From Gimesia chilikensis (GTDB lineage Bacteria > Planctomycetota > Planctomycetia > Planctomycetales > Planctomycetaceae): a stretch of 64,000 nt of DNA. The position numbers and the translations under genes were made by a program. The stretch covers positions 434,001-498,000 of the forward strand of contig NZ_VTSR01000006.1 of NCBI RefSeq assembly GCF_008329715.1, given 5' to 3'. The notes under the pieces were generated by a model, which saw only the letters and a program-made list of their open reading frames with translations, searched no databases and was not told where the DNA came from. Positions 30,001-39,270 of this stretch are shown piece by piece (the stretch's first letter is position 1; each line of letters begins with the position of its first letter).

Positions 30001-30151
30001 CAGAAAGACCTTTCGTTCGATTTCAGCAATGATAGAGTACGTGGGACTCAGCAGACCGAAGTGCAATGAATCCGTAATCAGGCAGGAAGTATGAGGACAA
30101 TCGTCGGCAACCGGAGCTACTTAACGATCTTTAATTATTATCAACGCAGCC

Positions 30152-31057
30152 TCAGGCAAGATCAAGAGCGCGATCCATGCGTTCGGAAATATCCTGTAAT
30201 CTCTGGCGATCGCCGCCTTTGACTTCCGCGGTGGCCCAGCCCTGTGTATAGCCGATATCCTTAAGCGCCTGACGGACTTCGGGCCAGTTACAGTCCCCCT
30301 CGGTGATTTCGACCTGAAACCCTTTCCAGAGCCCCTCATCCTTCTGTTTTGCGCGACTGTATTCTTTGATATCGAGTTTGACGATGCGAGGGCCCAGGAT
30401 GCGAATCCACTGATCAGGCCAGCCGAAGCGGACTACGTTTCCGACATCGAAATACACGCCCGCCGCCGGGCTCTCCAGTTCATCAATGAAGCGGGCCATT
30501 TCCAGCGGACTGAGCAGGAAGTTATTCCACACATTTTCAACCAGCAGTTTAATGCCCTGCTTCTCTGCATAAGGCAGATGTTTTCTCAGCTTGGCCTGCT
30601 GCTGCTTGTAGACGACATCGTAGGGATTATCCTGGTCGACTCGTCCTGCCACCACCAGCACACTGGTGCCACCATAGTATTTGGCTTGATCGATCGAGTC
30701 CTTGAGTTCGTCGCGGCTGCTGTTCAGAAAGCCGTGGACCTGCACTCCTGTAGCGTCGATGGCTTTACGGACTTCTTTAGGATCGACCTTGGTTCGGTAA
30801 TGTATTTCGGTCCCGTCGAAGCCCAGATCCTTGAGCATTTTGAACTTATCCATTACCGGAATCTTTTCGGTAATCATCTGATACTTGACCGCTTTTTTGA
30901 TGCGGGCCTGTTTGCCGGAGGTTTTTTCCTCACCAGCGAATCCAGCCAGCGGCTGCAAGACGGAACCGGCCAGCAGGGTGGCAGAGGTCTGCTGCAAAAA
31001 GGTTCTGCGTGTTGTTTCTTTCGAGGGAACCACATTCCCGGATTCTGATTGCGACAT
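30152..31057 (-). CDS. Sugar phosphate isomerase/epimerase, Tat-exported
   Basis: A 301-residue TIM-barrel protein of the xylose-isomerase-like family with a Tat signal (RRTFLQQTSATLLAGSVLQPL). Barrel motifs: FDGTEIHYR, LLVENVWNNF, VYFDVGNVVRFG, and KLDIKEYSR with a late GDCNWPEVRQAL. Export suggests it acts outside the inner membrane. It lies 151 bases upstream of the Gfo/Idh gene, and dehydrogenase-isomerase pairs of this kind are common in planctomycete sugar clusters. The substrate is unknown. GGAG precedes the ATG. Confidence 0.9.
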   Translation of the reverse strand: MSQSESGNVVPSKETTRRTFLQQTSATLLAGSVLQPLAGFAGEEKTSGKQARIKKAVKYQMITEKIPVMDKFKMLKDLGFDGTEIHYRTKVDPKEVRKAIDATGVQVHGFLNSSRDELKDSIDQAKYYGGTSVLVVAGRVDQDNPYDVVYKQQQAKLRKHLPYAEKQGIKLLVENVWNNFLLSPLEMARFIDELESPAAGVYFDVGNVVRFGWPDQWIRILGPRIVKLDIKEYSRAKQKDEGLWKGFQVEITEGDCNWPEVRQALKDIGYTQGWATAEVKGGDRQRLQDISERMDRALDLA

Positions 31058-31117
31058 GCCTGCTCCTGTTCTCGCTCAAGTTGGATGATACATCAACTTC
31101 GACTTATGTCGAGCATA

Positions 31118-31132
31118 CCCCGCTCAGCGGGG
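31118..31132. other. GC hairpin upstream of isomerase gene
   Basis: CCCCGC-TCA-GCGGGG, a 6-bp stem with a 3-base loop, lies between the lipoprotein stop (31148) and the isomerase start (31057). A second dyad TCGAC-TTAT-GTCGA sits nearby at about 31099-31112. No T-run follows, so termination is uncertain. Confidence 0.35.
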
Positions 31133-31147
31133 AGCCGCAAGATTGCG

Positions 31148-32710
31148 CTACTGTCTGGCAGGGGTACTCTGCGGCTGAGGCTGCCTGGTGACGGTGACTT
31201 GAACCGTTCCCTCATTATTGTGGAGTGAGTCCCACGCATCATTTAAGCGGAAATAAAGTGTGCCGGTCGCCGGGGCCATCCAGGTTGCTTGAGATCCCTG
31301 GGGATAGACCCGTAGCAGAGTCTGCATGCGTGTGGGATCATTGCCTGGATCGGGGCGGATCATCATCAACAGTCGGCCCAGTGGTTGTCCATTAAAATAT
31401 TGAAACGTAATCCCGTCCGCCGTACTCTGCCAGGGTTTGGGTTTCTGCGCGAGTGAAAACATTCCGCTCGCAGACACCGCATACGTCTCCCCGCGGGTCA
31501 CATGGACGCCACTCGACTGCCAGCCCCGATCGCTGGCGATTTCCTGTGTGACCGAAGCGTCTGTCGCGAGGTCCTTACCTGGTTGAAACGTGATCATGGC
31601 CCGTTCGGAATCATAGCCGGGATGCAGATTGCGGACAAACAGCAGCCAGGCATCATTGGCGGCAATCAAATCGGGACCGATCATCGTTTTGATTTTTTCT
31701 GTAAACCCGGGCCCCTGCATGTGCCTCGCCAGTTTACGGAACTCAGCCTGGTATTGAGGATGCTTGTCAAAGAACTGACTGAGGGCCCACGACCAGGCAT
31801 AGGATGCATTCGCATCGACAAAATCATCGGGCCCCAGCTGCATCACTTCCAGCATCGTTCTGGGGGGCGCACTTTTAACGGCATCCTGGATTAACGAGAT
31901 CCGTCCCAGACCGCCAAAATCGTTCTTATTATGAGGCATCACATTAAACTGAATTTTCCCATCGGCGCCGGCATGATGCGTCGCCATCGATTCCGCGATG
32001 CCTTCCAGGTACCAGACGGGCGCGCTGATGTCTTCCATGATCATGCTGTAACAGTGCGTGTACTCGTGCAACATGAGATGCTTGAGATAATACTCCTCGG
32101 TCTGCGCGTTCATCCAAAACTGAGCCCCCTGATGACGCCCGTTGATAATCTGGGCCAGCAACCCCGGAATCAAATCTGCTTTCTCAAATCGTTCCCGGTC
32201 CTGCATGATATACCCGGTGACCTGAAACTCAGTGCCTTCCCGATTGGGGGGTAACGGACCAAAATACTGTTGCAGTGCCGGATAAGCCTGTTCAAGTACA
32301 GCCGGTAGTTTTTTCGCCTGTTCCGGATCGATGTCCGTATAAAGTTTCAGATGCGGCGATTCATAACACTCGATACCCAACAGTGCCAGACGCTGATTGT
32401 TGTGCAAAGGACGTTGATCGCTGGGGCGATACACCTTCTGCTCAGCACGTTTCATGGGTGATGAAGGTTGAGGTTCCCCAGGTGCCTTGTCCGGGTCAGA
32501 CTCCGTTTTTGTTTTCTCTGTTTTTTCCTGAGGAGCCTGTGGTTGCTGCTGTGCTTCCGTGGGAGCCTTCGAGACAGCAGGTTCACTGGTAACGACGACC
32601 TCCGATTCTTCAGCGGCGCGCGGGGGTGCCGCGTCTGTACCGCAGCCCGGGAGCAGCAGGCAGAGCCAGACTAGAGAACTCGGATTCAATTCCAATCGCG
32701 ACACATGCAT
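31148..32710 (-). CDS. Zinc metalloprotease-like lipoprotein with lectin-like C-terminal domain
   Basis: A 520-residue exported protein. The signal ends LLPGC, a lipoprotein cysteine near residue 23, followed by a Pro/Glu/Lys-rich linker to about 100. The central part carries LMLHEYTHCYS (HExxH, about residue 213) and a downstream Glu in YLEGIAES, the gluzincin arrangement of metallopeptidases. The last ~150 residues resemble the PA-IL/galactose-binding-type domain seen in planctomycete proteases, ending GTLYFRLNDAWDSLHNNEG. Activity and target are unknown. It heads a leftward group of sugar-related genes. Confidence 0.8.
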   Translation of the reverse strand: MHVSRLELNPSSLVWLCLLLPGCGTDAAPPRAAEESEVVVTSEPAVSKAPTEAQQQPQAPQEKTEKTKTESDPDKAPGEPQPSSPMKRAEQKVYRPSDQRPLHNNQRLALLGIECYESPHLKLYTDIDPEQAKKLPAVLEQAYPALQQYFGPLPPNREGTEFQVTGYIMQDRERFEKADLIPGLLAQIINGRHQGAQFWMNAQTEEYYLKHLMLHEYTHCYSMIMEDISAPVWYLEGIAESMATHHAGADGKIQFNVMPHNKNDFGGLGRISLIQDAVKSAPPRTMLEVMQLGPDDFVDANASYAWSWALSQFFDKHPQYQAEFRKLARHMQGPGFTEKIKTMIGPDLIAANDAWLLFVRNLHPGYDSERAMITFQPGKDLATDASVTQEIASDRGWQSSGVHVTRGETYAVSASGMFSLAQKPKPWQSTADGITFQYFNGQPLGRLLMMIRPDPGNDPTRMQTLLRVYPQGSQATWMAPATGTLYFRLNDAWDSLHNNEGTVQVTVTRQPQPQSTPARQ

Positions 32711-32971
32711 CTCAGAGAACTTTCAACCGGTTTCAGAACAATTCCTCGAGAGAATCGTGACGAGTCTAAATTACTCTGTCTATTGTGACCGATTTTGCCC
32801 CCGCCGTCGAGGAAGCATTCGTTTCGCGGTCCTGAGTTGATCCCTACGCGTGATTATTGCAAAATGCGGTGTAGACGTCTGTTACGAAATTCAACCGGCT
32901 GGAGTTCTTACGTCAGATTCCAGCAGATCGATAACCCATTCTCCCCGTTTTTCTCTGCGAGGAACTTCTTC

Positions 32972-33790
32972 ATGAGCGCCTTCCGCTTTAGCCTGAACGC
33001 CAGTACGATCCGTACCACACCGCTGCTCGATAAAATCCGCGTCACTGCCGAAGCTGGATACGGGGGAATTGAACTCTGGTTTGATGAAGTCGAACAGTAC
33101 CTGGCTGAGGGAGGAAAACTGGAAACGATCGCCCAGGCTCTCAAAGATGGCGGACTGGCGGTCCCCACGATGATCATGTTACGCGACTGGTGGTCAGCGA
33201 CAGAGGAAGAGTATCCGCGTGTATTTCAGACTTGTCTGGATCGAATCAAGCTGGCCTCTCAACTGGGGGCCGAATATGTGATTGCCTGCCCGCATCGCGA
33301 TAAGAATCCGGACTACGACCTGGGTGCGAAACGGTATCGCGAGTTGCTGGAAGCGGGTATCGAAGCCGGTGCGAAGCCAGCGGTTGAGTTCCTGGGCTTC
33401 GTCGCTGATGTCACGACAATTGAAGATGCATTACGGGTTGTCGAGAAATCGGGACATCCCGCGGCAACACTCGTGCTCGATCCGTTTCACGTATTCCGGG
33501 GAGGCGGTTCCATGGAGACCATCGCACAACTCAAGCCCGAGCAGATCGCGATTTCCCATTTCAATGATGCCGTCGATACCCTGCCTCGCGAAACCCAGAT
33601 GGATCCAGACCGCGTCCTTCCCGGAGATGGGCACCTGGACCTGGTGCATTACTGCCGCCTGCTGAAGCAGATTGGTTACGAAGGCTGGCTCTCACTGGAA
33701 CTGTTCCGCGAAGATCTCTGGCAACAGGATCCGCTACAAGTGGCTCAGGTCGGTCTGGAACGCATGCAGATCATAGCCGAGCACGCCTGA
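32972..33790 (+). CDS. Sugar phosphate isomerase/epimerase (TIM barrel)
   Basis: A 272-residue cytosolic xylose-isomerase-like TIM-barrel protein. Visible barrel strands include GYGGIELWFDEV, ADVTTIEDALRVV, LVLDPFHVFRGGG, AISHFNDAVD and GDGHLDLVHYC, similar to inosose or hydroxypyruvate isomerase-type proteins. The start MSAFRFSLNAST follows GAGGAA; a longer in-frame start at 32795 would add 59 residues of non-homologous sequence. The gene ends two bases before the stop of a converging pectate lyase gene. The substrate cannot be assigned. Confidence 0.87.
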   Translation: MSAFRFSLNASTIRTTPLLDKIRVTAEAGYGGIELWFDEVEQYLAEGGKLETIAQALKDGGLAVPTMIMLRDWWSATEEEYPRVFQTCLDRIKLASQLGAEYVIACPHRDKNPDYDLGAKRYRELLEAGIEAGAKPAVEFLGFVADVTTIEDALRVVEKSGHPAATLVLDPFHVFRGGGSMETIAQLKPEQIAISHFNDAVDTLPRETQMDPDRVLPGDGHLDLVHYCRLLKQIGYEGWLSLELFREDLWQQDPLQVAQVGLERMQIIAEHA

Positions 33791-33791
33791 T

Positions 33792-35249
33792 TCAATCCTG
33801 TTGACTGGCGGCGATGAATTCGGCCAGCGTCGAGAGATTGCGGACAAAGACCCGCGTATCGATAATGGGAACATTGTCGAGATCGGCGCTGCGGATGTCT
33901 CCCTGGATGAGCCAGGCGCCGTCTTTGTTCAACGCGTTGACCACAGACTGTGCCCGTGCGGCCAGCGAGGGTGTTAAGCGCAGACGACGCTGCGGGAACT
34001 GCTGTGATTTGAGTTTTTCAGGCGATGCCTTCAGCAGCTTCTCGTAACGGTTTTCGAGCGAATCCACTTTGGAATCGATGATGAATCCATAGTGGGTCGG
34101 CAGATCGTTATCTTTGTAGGTCAGTTCATATTTCTTAGTGAAGTAGAGCGGTCGGTTGGTTTTCAGCTCATAAAAGCGGGCCAGCTTACCGCCGGGCAGT
34201 TCTGACTTCTTCAGATAGGCCAGTGCCTTGGGGATCGGTGCCAGATACTTTTTATCGCCAGTATAAATGTAAATCTGCATTAATGTTTTGATGATGCCCT
34301 GCGACTCGCCTCCGGTGACGGCCGGCGGTTCGAACTTGCGCGCCCAGGCTGGCTGCATCTGCTGATTGTACTGCTGTGCCCAGGCCGGCTGTGGTTCGGG
34401 CATCTGCGCGAGAAGGATAAAGTCTCCCGCTTTCAGAGCTGCTTCACGATAGCGGTCGTCCTGGTAGACGTGATGCGCCAGGAACATCACATTGACCAGA
34501 TCTTCGATGGTGTTGTCGTTGAACGTGTAATAATTGAGGTATTTCTTTTTGGGAAACGTACGCGACCAGCTTTCCGGATAGCTGGCTTTGAGCACGGGAT
34601 AGTCTTGGGGATCCGGAAATTCATCGTAGCGCTGTGGCCAGCCCCCGTTGGGATACTGCGCCTTTAAAAAGGCATCCAGGGCATACATCACGGCGCCATG
34701 CACGGCTTCGTCTTTGAACTTCAGCTCCTGATCCAGCAGGATCAGAAAGTGGAGTGCTGCTTGCGAGGTATTGTCGTCTAAGGTTGTTGTGTTCCGAACC
34801 TTGGGACCACCTCCGTCAAAACGATACTGCATCTGAGCCCGGCGTTCGAAATCGATGTAATAGTTCCAACCCCCGGATTTGAGTTGTCCTTTAATCAGGG
34901 CTTCGCCGGCGGCCCGGGCTGCTTTCAGGAGATAGGGTTGACCGGTTTTCTGATATGCTTCGAGGTAAGCCGCTCCCACAGTGGGTGTTCCCGGAGGTTG
35001 CACCCAGACCATGGTATCACGGGCACGACCTTCGCCTTCCCGGTATTTCAGATCCCGACTGTAGTGCCAGAGATAGCCGCCCTCGGTCGAAACCTGAGTG
35101 GTAAAGTAGTCTGTCGCCCGCCGCATTGCCTGCTGTGCTTCATCAACAGAGATGTCGGCCTGCAGGGCGCTCTGTGCTCCCGCTCCCCAGACAAAGATGC
35201 AGATCAACAGCAGGCATTTTATTTGACGACACCAGGTGAGCACGGTCAT
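33792..35249 (-). CDS. Pectate lyase, PelA/Pel-15E family (PL10)
   Basis: A 485-residue secreted enzyme. A signal peptide (about 1-30) is followed by an alpha/alpha-barrel-like region with AQQAMRRATDYFTTQ, VEGGYLWHYS-like, QLKSGGWNYYIDF, FLKAQYPNGGWPQRYDEFPDP and FNDNTIEDL, typical of family-10 pectate lyases. It would cut polygalacturonate by beta-elimination in the periplasm or outside. AAGGAAG precedes the ATG. The divergent GntP gene, 214 bases away, could import a breakdown product. The family call is good; activity on pectin is inferred. Confidence 0.88.
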   Translation of the reverse strand: MTVLTWCRQIKCLLLICIFVWGAGAQSALQADISVDEAQQAMRRATDYFTTQVSTEGGYLWHYSRDLKYREGEGRARDTMVWVQPPGTPTVGAAYLEAYQKTGQPYLLKAARAAGEALIKGQLKSGGWNYYIDFERRAQMQYRFDGGGPKVRNTTTLDDNTSQAALHFLILLDQELKFKDEAVHGAVMYALDAFLKAQYPNGGWPQRYDEFPDPQDYPVLKASYPESWSRTFPKKKYLNYYTFNDNTIEDLVNVMFLAHHVYQDDRYREAALKAGDFILLAQMPEPQPAWAQQYNQQMQPAWARKFEPPAVTGGESQGIIKTLMQIYIYTGDKKYLAPIPKALAYLKKSELPGGKLARFYELKTNRPLYFTKKYELTYKDNDLPTHYGFIIDSKVDSLENRYEKLLKASPEKLKSQQFPQRRLRLTPSLAARAQSVVNALNKDGAWLIQGDIRSADLDNVPIIDTRVFVRNLSTLAEFIAASQQD

Positions 35250-35463
35250 GGGAGATCTTCCTTTTCTGCAGTATCAGGGAGGGACACGAAGCAGATTCAT
35301 CCTACACAAAGCAGCAGGTCTGTGAAAGCAACCTTTTCTTAACCTTTTTCACTAAATCAGCCTCTCTGTTTTCTCGCTTAGACTGGGTTGCGTCGTGCCT
35401 CAATCTTTGTAATGCTCGTTAGCACTCACGATATACGCCTAAGATTTTCCCGGAGAAGCGCTT

Positions 35464-36858
35464 ATGTTGGAAAACTACCCCTTTATCATCTTGGCGATCG
35501 GCATCGCCACTGTGATTGGCATGATCATCTTTCTGAAAATCAACGCCTTTCTGGCGTTGATCACGGCAGCCATGGTCGTCAGCCTGCTGGGCCCCGCGTC
35601 TGCAGATGGGATCAACCGCATGAAACGAGTGGCGATCGCCTTTGGCGACTCGGTCTCGGGGATCGGGATCGTGATTGCGCTGGCTGCGATCATCGGTAAA
35701 TGTATGATGGACAGCGGCGCTGCGGACCGGATTGTCCGTACGTTTCTCAAGGTGATGGGGGAAAAGAACGCCTCCTTTGCGCTGATGGGAAGTGGCTTCG
35801 TGCTGGCGGTGCCTGTCTTCTTTGATACGGTATTCTACCTGCTGATTCCGCTGGCCCGTTCGCTGTATCGCAGCACTAAACGAAATTACCTGATGTACGT
35901 GATGGCGATTGCCGCCGGGGGGGCGATCACACATACGCTGGTTCCCCCGACCCCCGGACCGCTGGCGATGGCCGACAATCTGGGCGTCGACCTGGGCAAG
36001 ATGATCTTCGTGGGTGCCCTGGTTGCTTTACCGGCTGCTTTTGTGGGGATCTTCTTCAGCATGTTCGCCAATAAAAAAATGGACATTCCCATGCGGGAAG
36101 TCGCCGAACATACTGAACCTGATCCGCTCAAAGAGGAAGAGCTCCCTTCTCTGGTCGTTTCACTGTTACCGATTGTCCTGCCCGTTCTGATGATCACGGC
36201 CAACACCCTGGTCAACTCCCTGCTGGCCGGCGGCGTCGGTCCCCAGGCATTCCTGACCAGTGTCAGTCCTTTTACTTCGATTATCGGTGACGCCAACTTC
36301 GCGCTGCTGGTCGCGACAGCGATTTCGCTGATTATTCTCTTCCGACAACGTGACCTGACACTGCTCAAACTGGGAGCCACGGTTGAAGAAGCCCTGATGA
36401 GCGGGGGCGTGATTATTTTGATCACAGCCGGCGGCGGTGCCTTCGGAAAGATGCTGACCGTCGCTCAGATTGGCCCGGCGATTCAGGGCATGTTCAGCAC
36501 CGAAGAAACAAAAGTTGCCGGCATGAGCTTTCTGATTCTCGGTTTCGGCATTGCAGCACTGCTCAAAGTCGCCCAGGGTTCCAGTACCGTGGCCATGATT
36601 ACGACATCCGCTATGCTGGCGACGATGAATGTCAATTCCGAAATGCTGGGCTTCGATCCGGTTTACCTGGCGACCGCCATCGGTGCAGGTTCGCTGATCG
36701 GTTCCTGGATGAACGACAGTGGCTTCTGGATTTTCTGTAAGATGAGTGGTCTCACCGAAGAAGAGGCACTCAAATCGTGGACTCCTTTATTGCTCGTGCT
36801 GGGATGCACCAGTCTGGCAACCACGGTTCTGCTGTCAATCGTCTGGCCGATGAGCTGA
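35464..36858 (+). CDS. GntP family permease
   Basis: A 464-residue inner-membrane transporter with about 12-14 hydrophobic segments, of the GntP gluconate:proton symporter family. Family features include FFLKINAFLAL-like helix 1-2, GGAITHTLVPPTPGPLAMAD, GGAFGKMLTV and NDSGFWIFCKMSGLTEEEAL. GGAGAAG precedes the ATG. It is read away from the pectate lyase gene; gluconate, glycerate or uronate-like acids are possible substrates, not settled by sequence. Confidence 0.92.
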   Translation: MLENYPFIILAIGIATVIGMIIFLKINAFLALITAAMVVSLLGPASADGINRMKRVAIAFGDSVSGIGIVIALAAIIGKCMMDSGAADRIVRTFLKVMGEKNASFALMGSGFVLAVPVFFDTVFYLLIPLARSLYRSTKRNYLMYVMAIAAGGAITHTLVPPTPGPLAMADNLGVDLGKMIFVGALVALPAAFVGIFFSMFANKKMDIPMREVAEHTEPDPLKEEELPSLVVSLLPIVLPVLMITANTLVNSLLAGGVGPQAFLTSVSPFTSIIGDANFALLVATAISLIILFRQRDLTLLKLGATVEEALMSGGVIILITAGGGAFGKMLTVAQIGPAIQGMFSTEETKVAGMSFLILGFGIAALLKVAQGSSTVAMITTSAMLATMNVNSEMLGFDPVYLATAIGAGSLIGSWMNDSGFWIFCKMSGLTEEEALKSWTPLLLVLGCTSLATTVLLSIVWPMS

Positions 36859-36963
36859 GTTTCGTCAGGAATTCGTACTGCTTTACACTGCCGGAAGCAC
36901 CTCGTATGCTGAAGGCAGTATTGATCAGATAGAACCGCGACTGCCTTTGACAGGATCTCCGGT

Positions 36964-37893
36964 ATGAGCCAGCTGTTTCCCGACTGCCAGATTGTTCCGC
37001 TGCCTGATTTTCAGTTCGCGTTTCAGATCAAAGGGAAGGAGCGGCTCAGGTGGCATCACTCTCCTGAATATTCACGTCCCTTCTTTTATCCACTTACGGG
37101 GCCGTCGGGGGTTCCTTTAACGCGGATCGGACATCCAGGGGCGCCGAACCATGACCACCACCGTTCGGTCTGGTTCGCCCATCACCAGGTGCTGGGGATT
37201 AACTTCTGGGCGGAGAACACGGGAGCGACCATCCGGCAGAAGCGCTGGATCAGTATTGATGAGACCGACGCAGAAGCGATCCTGGCGGTCGAACTGGACT
37301 GGAATGATGGCCATAATCCGGCGGCCCTGCTGAGACAGGAAATGATCGCCGCCGTCAGGACGAATGAGGCGGATGAGCTGTTTCTCGAACTGCAGACCAC
37401 GTTTCATCCCACGGCAGCAACTCTTGAATTTCAGAAAACCAATTTCGGCTTTCTGGCGGTGCGCGTGGCGCGTTCGATTTCGAGCTACTTCGGAGCCGGG
37501 ACGATCACCAGCAGTACAGGACAGGTCGGGGAAAAGAATATCTTTGGCAAACCGGCGAACTGGATGGACTATTCCGGCCCGGTGACTCCTGAAGTCACGG
37601 AAGGAATCACTTATTTCTGCCATCCCGACAACCCGGTGGCGGGGACAGAAAAGCCGGTCTGCTGGCATGTCCGCGAGGATGGCTGGATGGGAGCCGCGCC
37701 CTGCATGCACGGGCCACTGGAAACGACGCGTCAGTCTCCGTTGACCTTTCGCTTTCTGCTGCATGCCCATGCGAATCAGCTGCATGCTGATCAGGCGGAT
37801 CGAATCTACCAGGTTTTTGCTGCCAGTCCGGGCTACCAGATTCGGAAGCCCGAGAAACGTCACACGACGGCGACGGTCGTTCGCAAATCCTGA
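36964..37893 (+). CDS. DUF6807 (PmoA-like) family protein
   Basis: A 309-residue protein of the DUF6807 family, historically mis-named methane oxygenase PmoA. It has the characteristic RPFFYPLTGPSGVPLTR, GAPNHDHHRSVWFAHH, NFWAENTG and WMDYSGPV motifs rich in His and Trp, a probable sugar-linked beta-sandwich. No signal peptide is visible. It lies 105 bases after the GntP gene on the same strand and directly abuts the converging BBP7 gene. Function unknown; association with carbohydrate genes is the main clue. Confidence 0.88.
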   Translation: MSQLFPDCQIVPLPDFQFAFQIKGKERLRWHHSPEYSRPFFYPLTGPSGVPLTRIGHPGAPNHDHHRSVWFAHHQVLGINFWAENTGATIRQKRWISIDETDAEAILAVELDWNDGHNPAALLRQEMIAAVRTNEADELFLELQTTFHPTAATLEFQKTNFGFLAVRVARSISSYFGAGTITSSTGQVGEKNIFGKPANWMDYSGPVTPEVTEGITYFCHPDNPVAGTEKPVCWHVREDGWMGAAPCMHGPLETTRQSPLTFRFLLHAHANQLHADQADRIYQVFAASPGYQIRKPEKRHTTATVVRKS

Positions 37894-39201
37894 TTACCAG
37901 ATCAGTTCAATACCGGCGGTGATACCATCTGCAGAGAACTTGCTGTTGTCATCGCGAACCCGGGTACCGACGGCAGGGTTAGCTGCGGTACGATCTTCAT
38001 TGTAGTCAATGATATTGAAGGCACGTGAGATCTGGCCGACGAACAGGTAGTCGTAGCCGACGAAGCAACGGAAGTGCTCATTCACATTCACTTTGGCGTA
38101 CAAAGAAATCTGGAATGTAGGTGAGAACTCGTTGTTTTTATCGACGGTGACAATCCGGGGATCCGAAGGCTGGAACAGCTGTTCGGTCGCGACCTGGTTT
38201 GTATTCCGGTTGAAACCAAAGGTGAATTTAGGCTCCGCACCGATGGTAAAGCGGCTATGCTTGAATTCGGTACGGGCACCGAGGCTGGGACCAAAGACCC
38301 GGTTCTCGGTTTTGGAGTAGATCGTCGTTGTCCGGGGCAGACCAATGCCGCCGCCGGAATCGACTCCCACCTGGTTCATGGTTTCCTGCAGATCGATGAA
38401 GCGGAAACCAAACATCGGTTGCAGACGGAATCCATCGCCGGGCAGGTGCGGATCCATGAAATAGTTGATTCCGGTACCAGCCATCTGGGTGTCCAGATTG
38501 ATGGTATAGCTGGTGTCATACACGTTGGTGTTCGAAGCAGGCGCTCCGTTAATTTTGAAGTTCGTCACGACGACGAGGTCATCGTCAGGAACGGAGTTCA
38601 ACTGGGTGGCAAAAACGCTGTCGGTGGGACGAATCGATTTATTTTTGAAGATGCCCCAGACATTCCACTCCAGGCTACCTTCCGGCAGAGCGAATTCCAG
38701 TGCGGCCCGCATACCGTTGGTATCCATGGACTGATCGTTGTAATCCAGTTCCACCCCATCGCCACGGGCAATCCCGGTCGACCGGTCAAACACTGAATTG
38801 GGCTGAGTCGAATCGGTTACTCCCAGGATGGGGGTTCCCAGCAGCACATCGTCCGGCCCTTTTAATGACCAGTGGAGGTATTCCAGTTTGAGCTTGGAAG
38901 ACTTAAACATATTTCCGATCTGTTTATCGATCGGCGAGTCATAAGCCCATCCGCGATCTACCGGCAACTGTCGGACGAGCGAGCGGGAATATGTATGCAT
39001 GCCGGAGAAGAGACCGGGATCATTCATGTATTCCTCACCGGCCATGTCCGCATCACCGTGCATGACATATTCTACGGTGTCTTTATCGCCGGCGACGACC
39101 GAACGAGTTGCCAGGGGCAAGCCGGTCGAGCACAGCAGCACCAGTAGTGCACCCAGTCTGAATGGAGTAATCATCATTACTTTCCAGGATGTGCGACTCA
39201 T
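37894..39201 (-). CDS. BBP7-like outer membrane beta-barrel protein
   Basis: A 435-residue exported protein with an N-terminal signal, conserved SKLKLEYLHWSLKGPDDVLLG and GVELDYNDQSMDTNGMRAALEF, and alternating-residue beta strands to the end. The final residues GITAGIELIW end in an aromatic residue, as outer-membrane barrels do. It fits the BBP7 family expanded in planctomycetes. It follows the large inverse-autotransporter-like gene by 69 bases, so the two surface proteins probably share an operon. An alternative start at MMITPF would shorten the signal slightly. Confidence 0.82.
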   Translation of the reverse strand: MSRTSWKVMMITPFRLGALLVLLCSTGLPLATRSVVAGDKDTVEYVMHGDADMAGEEYMNDPGLFSGMHTYSRSLVRQLPVDRGWAYDSPIDKQIGNMFKSSKLKLEYLHWSLKGPDDVLLGTPILGVTDSTQPNSVFDRSTGIARGDGVELDYNDQSMDTNGMRAALEFALPEGSLEWNVWGIFKNKSIRPTDSVFATQLNSVPDDDLVVVTNFKINGAPASNTNVYDTSYTINLDTQMAGTGINYFMDPHLPGDGFRLQPMFGFRFIDLQETMNQVGVDSGGGIGLPRTTTIYSKTENRVFGPSLGARTEFKHSRFTIGAEPKFTFGFNRNTNQVATEQLFQPSDPRIVTVDKNNEFSPTFQISLYAKVNVNEHFRCFVGYDYLFVGQISRAFNIIDYNEDRTAANPAVGTRVRDDNSKFSADGITAGIELIW

Positions 39202-39270
39202 CGATTAAAACCTTGAAATATTGGATCAAAACACAACAGAGTGTCAGTTAAAACGAGACTTCAGTCAGGA

